Source: Acinetobacter sp. ANC 4173 (lineage in GTDB: Bacteria; Pseudomonadota; Gammaproteobacteria; Pseudomonadales; Moraxellaceae). From it: 64,000 nt of DNA. The translations under genes and the position numbers were made by a program. The stretch lies in assembly GCF_004331255.1 (NCBI RefSeq), contig NZ_SJOF01000004.1, forward strand, positions 221,033-285,032. The letters run 5' to 3'. Positions 19,067 through 27,574 of this stretch are shown one piece after another. Within the stretch, counting starts at the first letter, position 1. Each line of letters starts with the position of its first letter. The notes beneath the pieces are model-generated. The model saw only the letters and a list, made by a program, of their open reading frames with translations. It had not been told where the DNA came from and searched no databases.

Positions 19067-19687
19067 ATGAGCATTACCATTTGGGGTAGACCCAACTCTT
19101 TAAATGTCCACAAAGTACTTTGGCTAGCAGCCGAACTTGGACTTCAATTTGAACATATTCCTGCGGGACAACAGTATGGTGTGATTGATACTGCCGAGTT
19201 TTTAGCACTCAATCCCAATGGTCTAATTCCTGTCATTCAAGATAGTGACACGGTTTTGTGGGAATCAAATACCATTTTACGTTATCTGACTGAAGTGTAT
19301 GGGAAAAATTCATTATGGATTGAAGATCCACGCTTACGCTTTAGCGCAGAAAAATGGATTGACTGGTACACCACCACCGTCCTGCCTGTGTTTGGGATCG
19401 TGTTCTTTAATTTGGTTCGTCAGCCTGAAGACAAAAGAGATTTGGCTGCGGTCAAAGTCGCAGCAGAAAAACTAGAAAAGATCTTGGATGTTGCCAATGC
19501 TGAGTTGGCTAAACAGCCCTATCTGTCTGGCTCTCATTTTGGCGTTGCGGATATTCCGTTGGCTTTAGCGCTCAATCACTGGTTCAATTTAGATGTTGAG
19601 CGCCAGCATGATCATACGCACTTAAAAGCATGGATCGAACGTATTAGAGCGCGTGAGCACTTTTTAAAAGTGGCCAATATTCTTTAG
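19067..19687 (+). CDS. glutathione S-transferase family protein
   Basis: 206 aa with an N-terminal thioredoxin-like GST domain (SITIWGRPNSLNVHKVLWLA, NPNGLIPVIQD, LWESNTILRYL) and a C-terminal all-helical domain (GSHFGVADIPLALALNHWF). The ATG at 19067 fits the family N-terminus and has a GAGA ribosome site; an upstream start at 19010 would read through the 18947-19030 hairpin. Such enzymes conjugate glutathione to electrophiles or remove it from conjugates. Its place after the receptor suggests action on the imported sulfur compound, perhaps a glutathione or cysteine conjugate; this is inference. Confidence 0.9.
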   Translation: MSITIWGRPNSLNVHKVLWLAAELGLQFEHIPAGQQYGVIDTAEFLALNPNGLIPVIQDSDTVLWESNTILRYLTEVYGKNSLWIEDPRLRFSAEKWIDWYTTTVLPVFGIVFFNLVRQPEDKRDLAAVKVAAEKLEKILDVANAELAKQPYLSGSHFGVADIPLALALNHWFNLDVERQHDHTHLKAWIERIRAREHFLKVANIL

Positions 19688-20138
19688 TTAAGCATTATTG
19701 CACCATTTTTAAAAATCTTAGCTTTAAATAGCATAAGGCTGTCCTGTATACGGACAGTCTTATTGCATATAAATAGATTTGTTTAGCAGAGATATTTAAA
19801 TTAACCCCATAACAAAAATTAAATACAAACTTAACCATAAGCAGATATCTCAAATATAAAATAAATTATCTATAATTATTCTAAGACACGATCTTTAATT
19901 ATTCTTTTATCACTTTTTATCAAAATACTAATCTAAAAAAGTTCTTTTTCTATTTTAGAAAAATCACTCATTATATTTTCAATCTCTCATTTAGCTAAAT
20001 TATTTCACGCATCTGTGAATTAATTAAAAACTTAGAATTGAAAGAATATTTCCTTATTCAAATTAAACCAATTTAATTAATGAAATAAAAAATATTCTGC
20101 AATACAAATTAAATCTTATTGAATGGTGCATTACTGAT
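19688..20138. other. GST-tonB intergenic region
   Basis: 451 bp, very AT-rich, without a credible gene. It holds a hairpin at 19733-19763 just after GST and presumably the tonB promoter. A 9-bp inverted repeat AGAATATTT/AAATATTCT (20043-20051, 20090-20098) lies upstream of tonB. No convincing Fur box was seen. Confidence 0.6.
19733..19763 (+). terminator. possible terminator after GST
   Basis: ATAAGGCTGTCC (19733-19744) pairs with GGACAGTCTTAT (19752-19763), 12 bp with one G-T pair and a 7-nt loop. The T-run is poor, so termination is likely but not certain. Confidence 0.55.
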
Positions 20139-20972
20139 ATGAGTGAAGTCAGTCGAAGTCCTTATAAAAAGGCAATTTTGTTTGAACAACTTCAAAATGT
20201 TCAGTCCAATGTATTTCATGCTGTAGATCCTTTTGTTGCCCATTTGGCAAGTCCGATCGCAGCAGAAAAACCTGTTCAAACCCATAAGATCTTTTGGGCG
20301 ATTGGTGCTGTTCTGGCATTACATTACGGCATTTTTTATCTTGCAGAGCATCTTCCAACGCCGCCCTTAGTCGTGAAAAAACCCGAACCTATCGCGATTG
20401 TAATTGAAAAACCCAAGGAAGAGCCGCCTAAGGTGATTGAACCCAAACTCAAACAGGAAATACAAAAACCGATCATTCCACCTGTTTCCGCAAAGCCTCA
20501 GCCCGTACAAAAACCTGTGGTTGAAAAGCCCGCGCAAAAACCTGTAGCGCAGAAGCAGATTGAGCAGCCTCGACCTACTGCCAAATCAGTTGCTCAACCT
20601 GAACAGCGGGCTGAAGCAACAGAAAACGTTACACCGACCCCAAAAGTTGCTGAAGCTGTGAGTAAACCCGCGCAAGAAAACCTGCCTGTGACAGCAGCCA
20701 AAGGTTATGCCGGTTACCTGAGTAATCCTGCCCCCGAATACCCAGAAGTGGCGTTAGACCGTGGTTGGGAAGGTGTTGTGATGTTACGTGTAAAAGTCTC
20801 ACCCACAGGCAATCCTTTGGAAATCAACCTGAAAAATAGCAGCGGCAAAAAAGCACTGGATGATGCAGCTGTAAAAACTGTGAAACGCTGGAAATTTTCA
20901 CCTGCACTACGTGGCAACACGCCAGTAGAAGGTTGGGTCGATGTTCCGATTCACTTCAAATTACCCAATTAA
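20139..20972 (+). CDS. tonB: TonB energy-transducing protein
   Basis: 277 aa. Unusually, about 50 residues precede the single membrane helix (51-69, IFWAIGAVLALHYGIFYLA). A long Pro/Lys/Glu-rich periplasm-spanning region follows (many KP and PKP repeats, about 75-185). The C-terminal TonB domain (PAPEYPEVALDRGWEGVVML, VKRWKFSPALRG) carries the family YP motif. It transmits proton-motive force from ExbB/ExbD to outer-membrane receptors. exbB and exbD follow at 31 and 0 bp, one operon. Position after the receptor and GST suggests this is a dedicated set, one of the several TonB systems usual in Acinetobacter. Confidence 0.94.
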   Translation: MSEVSRSPYKKAILFEQLQNVQSNVFHAVDPFVAHLASPIAAEKPVQTHKIFWAIGAVLALHYGIFYLAEHLPTPPLVVKKPEPIAIVIEKPKEEPPKVIEPKLKQEIQKPIIPPVSAKPQPVQKPVVEKPAQKPVAQKQIEQPRPTAKSVAQPEQRAEATENVTPTPKVAEAVSKPAQENLPVTAAKGYAGYLSNPAPEYPEVALDRGWEGVVMLRVKVSPTGNPLEINLKNSSGKKALDDAAVKTVKRWKFSPALRGNTPVEGWVDVPIHFKLPN

Positions 20973-21003
20973 ACTGTAAAATTTTATCTTAGGAAAACTC
21001 GAT

Positions 21004-21738
21004 ATGTCTGATATTAATACGATTATTCATGATGCAACCATTTGGCTATTGATCGGTTTTTCGATCGTAACCTGGGTTTTAATTGTGGTGAAAGCCGTAC
21101 AAACCTCAAAAGCCACTAAACAAAGTAAGCTGTTTGTCGACAACTTTTGGTCAGCCCAGAACTTGGCAGAGGCAATTAACCAGTCGGAAGATGCGCAGGG
21201 ACCAACAGCACGTATTGCCCAAACTGGTTTTAAAACCTTGACTGAAGCCAATGAAAAAACCCATCAAGATTTACAACAAACATGGAGTCGTCAAGATTTG
21301 TTAGAACGTCACTTACGCAAGCAAATTCTTGCTGAACGTCGTCAACTCGAAAAAGGCTCAGCCGTTCTCGCATCGATTGGCAATAATGCTCCATTTATTG
21401 GTTTGTTTGGTACGGTATTTGGGATTATCCATGCCTTACAAGCAATTGCTCAATCAGGCAGTGCCAGCATGGATGTAGTTGCTGGTCCAATTGGTCAGGC
21501 ACTGGTTGCAACAGGAATTGGTATTGCTGTGGCTGTGCCTGCTGTGCTTGCCTACAACTTTTTTGTCCGTAAAGTGAAAGGGATTGGTGCAGATTTAGAT
21601 GATTTTGCAACAGACTTTGTCAGTCTCACTCAAAAAGTAGGTTTCCAACTACCAACCAAAATTCAAACTGCGCATGTTGCAGCAAAACCAGTGGCGACAC
21701 ATCAGTTGTCATCTCAAGAAAAGGAGGCTTTGGCTTAA
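21004..21738 (+). CDS. exbB: TonB-system biopolymer transport protein ExbB
   Basis: 244 aa, MotA/TolQ/ExbB proton channel family. Membrane helices are near residues 12-30 (IWLLIGFSIVTWVLIVVKA), about 120-140 (LASIGNNAPFIGLFGTVFGI) and about 165-185 (GIGIAVAVPAVLAYNFF). It forms the pentameric stator around an ExbD dimer that powers TonB. An AGGAAAA ribosome site precedes the ATG at 21004. The stop abuts the exbD start with no gap. Confidence 0.95.
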   Translation: MSDINTIIHDATIWLLIGFSIVTWVLIVVKAVQTSKATKQSKLFVDNFWSAQNLAEAINQSEDAQGPTARIAQTGFKTLTEANEKTHQDLQQTWSRQDLLERHLRKQILAERRQLEKGSAVLASIGNNAPFIGLFGTVFGIIHALQAIAQSGSASMDVVAGPIGQALVATGIGIAVAVPAVLAYNFFVRKVKGIGADLDDFATDFVSLTQKVGFQLPTKIQTAHVAAKPVATHQLSSQEKEALA

Positions 21739-22143
21739 ATGGCGATTTCAACTTCTCAAGATGATGATGTCGTCAGTGACATCAACATTACCCCGCTCGT
21801 CGATGTGATGTTAGTATTATTGATCGTGTTCATCGTCACGGCGCCTTTACTAACCAATAGCGTAAAGGTCAACTTACCGAAAGCTGCGCCGACACAATCT
21901 ACAGATCAAAACAAAGCACTGGTGATTAGTGTAAAACCGGATGGCACAATCTTTCTAGATAAAGATCCAATCAATCTCGAAAATTTTGAGCAAGAAATTA
22001 CACAGCGTAAAAATGCCAATAGCAAGTTGGCATTAAACTTAAATGCCGATGAAACCGTCCCTTATGGCACGGTGGCAAAACTTTTAGCCAGTATAGAACG
22101 CGTTGGTGTGGAGAAACTTTCTGTTATCACAACCCCCCAATGA
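21739..22143 (+). CDS. exbD: TonB-system biopolymer transport protein ExbD
   Basis: 134 aa, ExbD/TolR family. One N-terminal membrane helix carries the conserved Asp in NITPLVDVMLVLLIVFIVTA, the proton-bearing residue, and a periplasmic C-terminal domain follows (SVKPDGTIFLDKDPI, DETVPYGTVAKLLASI). It begins immediately after exbB. A strong terminator at 22162 closes the tonB-exbB-exbD unit. Confidence 0.95.
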   Translation: MAISTSQDDDVVSDINITPLVDVMLVLLIVFIVTAPLLTNSVKVNLPKAAPTQSTDQNKALVISVKPDGTIFLDKDPINLENFEQEITQRKNANSKLALNLNADETVPYGTVAKLLASIERVGVEKLSVITTPQ

Positions 22144-22575
22144 TGCACGTGTCCATTGTCTAAAAAGACCTATTTCTTTGAATAGGTCTTTTTTATATAA
22201 AAATAAAATGCATAGGATTAAATCTCGAGTTCACACTATATTCAGCAGCTGGATATTCCTATTCACTGTTTACACTTCATTCCTGCGCCACTTCTCGTTC
22301 TCACTTTTAAACAACAATCAAATCCCCCTTCAACGATACTTTACAGCATAGATCTGCCTCAAATATACAATCGCAAAATGCCAGAATTGAATGTTTTTTA
22401 GTGCTCTAGTTTTCAGATTGAAAACTTGTGCCATTGGACGGTCATTTCAAACTGCTAAACTTCATGACATTACTTAGCCCATGACTTTACCCCATATACC
22501 TGCAATCATTTCAAGCAGCTTTGGACAAGCATCGGCTTCGCAACACAACATTAAATCTAGACATGGAACACAATC
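22144..22575. other. exbD-ybgC intergenic region
   Basis: 432 bp. It contains the exbD terminator (22162-22195), then AT-rich sequence that should hold the tol-pal promoter. A perfect 8-bp palindrome with a 3-nt spacer, AGTTTTCA/TGAAAACT, lies at 22408-22426. No credible gene is seen. Confidence 0.6.
22162..22195 (+). terminator. intrinsic terminator after exbD
   Basis: AAAAAGACCTATT (22162-22174) and AATAGGTCTTTTT (22181-22193) form a perfect 13-bp stem with a 6-nt loop and T-run, 18 bp after the stop. Confidence 0.93.
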
Positions 22576-22983
22576 ATGGCGAATAAATTCGAATTTCAAA
22601 TTCGTGTATATATTGAAGACACTGACGCAGGCGGTATTGTCTATCATGCCAACCATATTCGCTTTATGGAACGTACCCGTACAGAATGGTTACGTGCCTC
22701 TGGTGTAGACCATTACTGGCACCAAAAAGATTACAACTTTGTGGTGCACAAAATTAATGTTAAATACATGCGTCCAATTCTGATGGATGACCTCATTACT
22801 GTTACAGCAAGTGTAGTTTCGTGTAAAGCTACGTCTTTTGTATTGCAACAAAATATTTATCGTGGTGAAATCTTGTTGGCTTCTGGCGAAGTCGAATTAG
22901 CATGTATTAGTGCAGAAATGAAACCTCGTCGTTTGCCAGATGTCATTCACGATCTAATTCGTAAAGAGTTAGAACAAATCTAA
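22576..22983 (+). CDS. ybgC: Tol-Pal-associated acyl-CoA thioesterase YbgC
   Basis: 135 aa hotdog-fold thioesterase. The 4-hydroxybenzoyl-CoA thioesterase-type active-site segment YIEDTDAGGIVYHANHIRFM is present near the N-terminus, with the catalytic Asp. The ATG at 22576 has a GGA ribosome site. It is the first gene of the tol-pal cluster, 23 bp before tolQ, as in most Gammaproteobacteria, where it acts on acyl-CoA or acyl-ACP and is linked to phospholipid metabolism. Confidence 0.94.
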   Translation: MANKFEFQIRVYIEDTDAGGIVYHANHIRFMERTRTEWLRASGVDHYWHQKDYNFVVHKINVKYMRPILMDDLITVTASVVSCKATSFVLQQNIYRGEILLASGEVELACISAEMKPRRLPDVIHDLIRKELEQI

Positions 22984-23006
22984 GAAAACTCGGCTCCTGT
23001 GTAACT

Positions 23007-23705
23007 ATGGCAAATCAATTAGACTCCACACTTCACGTTTCAGACCTCATTTTACAAGCAAGTCCTGTCGTACAACTGGTGATGCTTTTACTTTTATTTG
23101 CATCACTTTACAGTTGGTTTTTGATTGCCAAGTTACATCAGAGCTATAAAAAAGCCCAAGCAGATGATGAACATTTCCAAAAAATCTTCTGGTCGGGTGC
23201 CGAACTCAATACCCTTTATAACAATGCCCAACTCAACTCTAAACGTGTCGGGCTAGAAGACATTTTCTATCAAGGTTTAGGTGAATACCTCAAACTTAAA
23301 AAACGTCATGCCGAAACGCAACAAACCATCGAAGGCACTGAGCGTATTTTGCGTGTTGGCTTAAGTCGTGACCAAGGTGGCTTAGAACAAGGCTTAGGTG
23401 CTTTAGCCAGTATTGGTTCAGTCGCGCCTTATGTCGGTTTATTTGGAACAGTTTGGGGCATTATGAATGCCTTTATTGGTCTGGCAGATGTCGATCAAGT
23501 GACCTTGGCGACTGTTGCACCTGGTATTGCGGAAGCTTTGATTGCAACTGCTATTGGTTTATTTGCAGCGATTCCAGCCGTACTCGCATTTAACCATTTC
23601 ACCGCAAAAGGTGAAGCAGTCTATTCAGATCGTGCATTATTCGCAGAAGAAATGGTGGCGCTATTACAACGTCAATCGGTAGGTTCTGTCCAGGAAAATG
23701 ACTGA
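23007..23705 (+). CDS. tolQ: Tol-Pal system proton channel TolQ
   Basis: 232 aa, MotA/TolQ/ExbB family. Helices are near residues 22-40 (VQLVMLLLLFASLYSWFLIA), 130-150 (LGALASIGSVAPYVGLFGTV) and 170-190. With TolR it powers TolA to keep the outer membrane attached during division. It is easily told from the ExbB at 21004 by its tol gene context. The stop overlaps the tolR start by 1 bp (TGATG). Confidence 0.96.
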   Translation: MANQLDSTLHVSDLILQASPVVQLVMLLLLFASLYSWFLIAKLHQSYKKAQADDEHFQKIFWSGAELNTLYNNAQLNSKRVGLEDIFYQGLGEYLKLKKRHAETQQTIEGTERILRVGLSRDQGGLEQGLGALASIGSVAPYVGLFGTVWGIMNAFIGLADVDQVTLATVAPGIAEALIATAIGLFAAIPAVLAFNHFTAKGEAVYSDRALFAEEMVALLQRQSVGSVQEND

Positions 23706-24154
23706 TGGCGATTCAACGTTCAGGACGCTTTGAGCGTATAAAAAAGCCCTTAAAAAGTGACATGAATGTCGTACCCTACATTGACGTGATGTTGGTACTA
23801 TTAGTGATCTTTATGGTTACAGCACCAATGATCACCAGTGGCATTAAAGTCGATTTACCGCAAGCCAATGGCGCTCCACTGCAATCAGAAGATGCCCCTT
23901 CCATTGTTTCTTTAAAAGCAGATGGAACATACTTCTTAGAGCAAAAAGGTCAAACCACTGGACCACTTGCACTGACAGAACTCACTCAACTATTAGTCGA
24001 GGCGCAAGCGCAAGCTCAACAAAATAATAAAAAACTCAATGTTGTGATCAATGGTCATCAAACTCGTCCATATGGAGAAGTGATGGCGTTAATGTCAAGC
24101 CTTCAAGATGCAGGCTTAACCCAAGTTGGCTTACTGACCGAACCTTTAAAGTAA
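23705..24154 (+). CDS. tolR: Tol-Pal system protein TolR
   Basis: 149 aa ExbD/TolR family protein with one N-terminal helix. The key Asp is in NVVPYIDVMLVLLVIFMVTA. The periplasmic domain ends with GEVMALMSSLQDAGLTQVGL. It is translationally coupled to tolQ (1-bp overlap) and ends 1 bp before tolA. Confidence 0.96.
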   Translation: MAIQRSGRFERIKKPLKSDMNVVPYIDVMLVLLVIFMVTAPMITSGIKVDLPQANGAPLQSEDAPSIVSLKADGTYFLEQKGQTTGPLALTELTQLLVEAQAQAQQNNKKLNVVINGHQTRPYGEVMALMSSLQDAGLTQVGLLTEPLK

Positions 24155-24155
24155 T

Positions 24156-25514
24156 ATGAAGAATTTTCAAAAGCCTCCTTTCAAACAAAACGCAATTGCA
24201 CTGGGTTTTACCTTCGGGGTACATGTACTTGCGGTTGTGGGCTTGCTTTATTTAGGGATGAGTAAGCCACCTAAACCTCCCGAGCAAATCAAAACCATTT
24301 TGATCAAACCGCAAGATTTACAACCTACGCCACGCGAAGAAACTGAATTTTCAGAAACTGCGCATGAAAACATTGCCCCTGAAATTACGCAAACTGCTGA
24401 ACCGAGTGTAGAGCCTGCCCCTGTCATTCCTGTTGCGCCTCCAAAGGCCAACACTACCGAGCAACAGGCAGCACGTTTAGCTCAGGAAAAAGCCAAAGCA
24501 GAAACGAATGCTGCCGCTAAGGCACAGGCGGATGCTGCTGCGAAAGCCAAAGCGCAAGCAGATGCTGCTGCGAAAGCCAAAGCGCAAGCAGATGCTGCTG
24601 CGAAAGCCAAAGCGCAAGCAGATGCTGCTGCGAAAGCCAAAACTCAGGCGGATGCTGCTGCAAAAGCTAAGGCACAGGCGGATGCTGCTGCAAAAGCCAA
24701 AGCTCAGGCGGATGCTGCTGCAAAAGCTAAAGCGCAAGCAGATGCTGCTGCAAAAGCCAAAGCGCAAGCAGATGCTGCTGCAAAAGCCAAAGCTCAGGCG
24801 GATGCTGCTGCAAAAGCCAAAGCTCAGGCGGATGCTGCTGCGAAAGCTAAAGTGCAAGCAGATGCTGCTGCGAAAGCCAAAGCTCAGGCAGATGCTACTG
24901 CAAAAGCTAAAGCTCGGGCGGATGCCGCTGCAAAAGCTAAAGTGCAAGCAGATGCTGCTGCAAAAGCCAAAGCTCAGGCAGATGCTGCCGCGAAAGCCAA
25001 AACTCAGGCGGATGCTACTGCAAAAGCCAAAGCGCAAGCAGATGCTGCTGCAAAAGCCAAAGCGCAGGCAGATGCTACCGCGAAAGCCAAAGCTCAGGCA
25101 GACGCTGCTGCAAAAGCTAAAGCAAATGCTGCTGCCAAAGCACAAGCCGATGCGGATGCAAAAGAGCGCGCTGAAGCAGAAGCTAAAGCCTCTGCTGCTA
25201 AGAAAGCGGCGGAAGAAGCTGCCAATAAAAAAGCTGAAGCAAAACGTATTGCCTCTACGGCAAAACGAGACTTTGAAAACAAAGTGAAACGTGCGTGGAA
25301 TCCACCTGCGAGCGCATCGGGTCAAAAAGCCAGTGCTCGAGTCACCTTAAGCGAAAGTGGTGCAGTTTTATCAGTCGTCGTCAATTCAAGCGACCCAGAT
25401 ATGAAAGCAAGTGTCGAAGCCGCAGTTCGTGCAGCAGCACCTTATCCAATGCCTTCAGACCCTGATGCACGGCGTGAAGCGCGCACATTTACCTCATCTT
25501 TCACTGCTCAATAA
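24156..25514 (+). CDS. tolA: Tol-Pal system protein TolA with 19 decapeptide repeats
   Basis: 452 aa. Domain I is a single membrane helix (about 13-34, AIALGFTFGVHVLAVVGLLY). Next is a Pro/Glu-rich linker, then a very long Ala/Lys/Gln helical domain II in which KAKAQADAAA and close variants repeat 19 times in tandem (24541-25110, 30 bp each). The C-terminal domain III (about 370-452, KRAWNPPASASGQKASARVT) binds TolB/Pal. TolA crosses the periplasm and is pulled by TolQR. The repeat array is far more regular than in E. coli TolA and may vary between strains without a frameshift. Confidence 0.94.
   Translation: MKNFQKPPFKQNAIALGFTFGVHVLAVVGLLYLGMSKPPKPPEQIKTILIKPQDLQPTPREETEFSETAHENIAPEITQTAEPSVEPAPVIPVAPPKANTTEQQAARLAQEKAKAETNAAAKAQADAAAKAKAQADAAAKAKAQADAAAKAKAQADAAAKAKTQADAAAKAKAQADAAAKAKAQADAAAKAKAQADAAAKAKAQADAAAKAKAQADAAAKAKAQADAAAKAKVQADAAAKAKAQADATAKAKARADAAAKAKVQADAAAKAKAQADAAAKAKTQADATAKAKAQADAAAKAKAQADATAKAKAQADAAAKAKANAAAKAQADADAKERAEAEAKASAAKKAAEEAANKKAEAKRIASTAKRDFENKVKRAWNPPASASGQKASARVTLSESGAVLSVVVNSSDPDMKASVEAAVRAAAPYPMPSDPDARREARTFTSSFTAQ
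24541..25110 (+). repeat. tolA 30-bp tandem repeat array (19 units)
   Basis: Nineteen contiguous 30-bp units encode KAKAQADAAA or variants (KAKTQ, KAKVQ, KAKAR, ADATA). Two synonymous codon versions (gcgcaagca and gctcaggcg forms) alternate in blocks, which suggests expansion by unequal exchange of higher-order units. Every unit keeps the reading frame. Confidence 0.95.
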
Positions 25515-25518
25515 TCAC

Positions 25519-25545
25519 AATCGCCATGCCAAAAGTATGGCGATT
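25519..25545 (+). terminator. hairpin between tolA and tolB
   Basis: AATCGCCAT (25519-25527) and ATGGCGATT (25537-25545) form a perfect 9-bp stem 5 bp after the tolA stop. The following sequence is only moderately T-rich, so it may attenuate rather than stop transcription into tolB, 125 bp further on. Confidence 0.55.
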
Positions 25546-25670
25546 AAGTATTTTCACAGTGTTATAACAGTTTAGCCATAATGTAATGCTTTAAATCATG
25601 CAAATTCATGCCATTATGTTAGGCAATCTCACACAACCCACAAAAATTGACGTTTTAGAGTATACAGCGA

Positions 25671-26954
25671 ATGATGGAAAATACGCGTAAACATCTACTT
25701 GGTTTAGCAATCATGACAGCATTTCTACCTGTCATTGCACAAACTGCCCATGCTCAACTTCATTTAGAAATTGCAAAGGCACCAGAGCAAGCTCCCAAAA
25801 TTGCGATTATTCCATTTAGTAATGATCAAACCATTTATTCTATTGTTGAAAATGACCTGAATCGTTCAGGAAAATTTAGCAGTGCATCACAAAACTTACC
25901 TGCAAGCGCGAGCATGAATAATCCTAATGCTGCTTGGCAGACCGCTGGCGTTCCTTATGTTGTCACAGGGGAAATTAAACAAAATGCTGCGGGAAGTTAT
26001 GAAGTTCATTACCAACTTTATGATGTTGAAAAAAAACAATATCTGCTAAACGAATTATTGACCGTACCCACTTCACGTGTACGTCAAGCCGCACACATGA
26101 TCAGCGATGCCATTTATCAAGCATTAACAGGCATTCAAGGAGATTTTAGCGGACGTATTGCCTATGTACTCCGTAATCCTGCAACACCTGAGCAGCGCTA
26201 TACTTTACAGATTGCAGATACTGATGGTGAACAGCCTAAAACTATTCTCACCTCACGTGATCCAATCTTGTCTCCTGCGTGGACACCCGATGCCCAAAAA
26301 ATTGCTTATGTATCATTTGAAAGCAAACGTCCAGCGATTTATGTGCAAGATTTAGCCACAGGTCAACGCGAAAAACTGGCAAGCTTCCGTGGCTTAAATG
26401 GCGCACCGAGCTTCTCTCCAGATGGCAAATCGATGCTATTTACTGCGTCTATGCATGGTAATCCAGAAATTTACCAAATGGATTTAAATACACGTCAGTT
26501 ACAACGCATGACCAATGACGGTGCCATTGATACCGAAGCACGCTATGCTCCCGATGGCAAATCCTTTATTTTCACTTCAGACCGTGGTGGATCACCACAA
26601 ATTTACCGTTACAGCTTCGCGGATGGCGGTAGCAAGCGCCTTACCTTCCGTGGCGCATTCAATGCTCGCGGTACTTTAAGTGCTGATGGTAAAAAAGTCG
26701 CTTTAGTACATCGCCCTAGTGGTAGCAGTTATAAAGTCGCAATTCAGGATATTAATTCAGGAATTACCAATATTTTGACCCCAACCAGTTTGGACGAATC
26801 CCCAAGCTTCTCGCCAAATGGTCAAATGGTGGTTTATGCCACTCGTGAAGATAACCGTGGCTTACTCTCTATTATGTCAGTCGATGGTCGTTTCCGTATG
26901 AATTTACCAAGTGAACAAGGTGAAGTTCGTGAACCTGCTTGGGCACCTAAATAA
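25671..26954 (+). CDS. tolB: Tol-Pal system periplasmic protein TolB
   Basis: 427 aa. A signal peptide (MMENTRKHLLGLAIMTAFLP...AQTAHAQ) leads to an N-terminal alpha/beta domain. Six beta-propeller blades follow with the repeated (S)PDGK signature: SPAWTPDAQKIAY, PSFSPDGKSMLFT, ARYAPDGKSFIFT, LSADGKKVAL and PSFSPNGQMVVYA. TolB shuttles between Pal and TolA in the periplasm. It lies in the conserved order tolQRA-tolB-pal but behind a hairpin, so it may have its own promoter. Confidence 0.96.
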   Translation: MMENTRKHLLGLAIMTAFLPVIAQTAHAQLHLEIAKAPEQAPKIAIIPFSNDQTIYSIVENDLNRSGKFSSASQNLPASASMNNPNAAWQTAGVPYVVTGEIKQNAAGSYEVHYQLYDVEKKQYLLNELLTVPTSRVRQAAHMISDAIYQALTGIQGDFSGRIAYVLRNPATPEQRYTLQIADTDGEQPKTILTSRDPILSPAWTPDAQKIAYVSFESKRPAIYVQDLATGQREKLASFRGLNGAPSFSPDGKSMLFTASMHGNPEIYQMDLNTRQLQRMTNDGAIDTEARYAPDGKSFIFTSDRGGSPQIYRYSFADGGSKRLTFRGAFNARGTLSADGKKVALVHRPSGSSYKVAIQDINSGITNILTPTSLDESPSFSPNGQMVVYATREDNRGLLSIMSVDGRFRMNLPSEQGEVREPAWAPK

Positions 26955-26985
26955 TTTTTAAAAATCAATCTTTATGGAGATGAAG

Positions 26986-27558
26986 ATGAACACGCTTAAA
27001 TTGTTAGTTTTACCTGTTTTGGCTTCAGCCCTGATTATGACTGGATGTGCCAGCCGTAAACCTGCAGCCGAAATTCAAACCGGTCAAACACCAAGTTCCG
27101 CCGGTACAACAGTCAGCACTGAAGGATTAAGTGAAGATGCTGCGTTAAATGCACAAAATCTTGCCGGGGCATCTTCAAAAGGGGTTACGGCTGCAAACAA
27201 AGCATTTCTAGCGAAACGTGTGGTGCATTTTGACTACGACAGCAGTGATCTTTCAAATGACGACTATCAAACATTGCAAGCCCACGCACAATTCCTCGTG
27301 GCGAATGCAAACTCTAAAGTGGCATTAACAGGTCACACGGACGAACGCGGTACGCGTGAATACAATATGGCACTGGGTGAGCGTCGTGCCAAAGCTGTAG
27401 AAAGCTTCTTAATCACGAATGGTGTAAACCCGACTCAATTAGAAGCAGTCAGCTATGGTAAAGAAATGCCAATCAATGCGGGGCATGATGAAAATGCATG
27501 GAAAGAAAACCGCCGTGTAGAACTGAACTACGAAGCAGTACCACCTTTATTAAAATAA
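26986..27558 (+). CDS. pal: peptidoglycan-associated lipoprotein Pal
   Basis: 190 aa from the ATG at 26986, which has the ribosome site GGAGATGAAG; in-frame ATGs at 26974 and 26980 overlap that site. The lipobox is LIMTGC (Cys21 region). The C-terminal OmpA-like domain binds meso-DAP peptidoglycan, with VVHFDYDSSDLSNDD, LTGHTDERGTREYNMALGER and NRRVELNY. It anchors the outer membrane to the wall. A bidirectional-looking terminator at 27575 follows. Confidence 0.96.
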   Translation: MNTLKLLVLPVLASALIMTGCASRKPAAEIQTGQTPSSAGTTVSTEGLSEDAALNAQNLAGASSKGVTAANKAFLAKRVVHFDYDSSDLSNDDYQTLQAHAQFLVANANSKVALTGHTDERGTREYNMALGERRAKAVESFLITNGVNPTQLEAVSYGKEMPINAGHDENAWKENRRVELNYEAVPPLLK

Positions 27559-27574
27559 GAAGGTTTACAGACAT

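Noticed and set aside
20000..20138. Fur box upstream of tonB or the receptor
   Set aside because: No stretch resembling GATAATGATAATCATTATC was found; only AT-rich sequence, so iron control is not supported.
22103..22351. 82-codon frame after exbD
   Set aside because: It begins inside exbD, crosses a perfect terminator hairpin, and has no family features.
24477..25325. Long open frames on the minus strand and in another plus frame across tolA (282 and 259 codons)
   Set aside because: They arise from the 30-bp repeat, which stays open in several frames; their products are low-complexity (Cys/Phe/Ser or Lys/Leu/Arg runs) and tolA is clearly the real gene.
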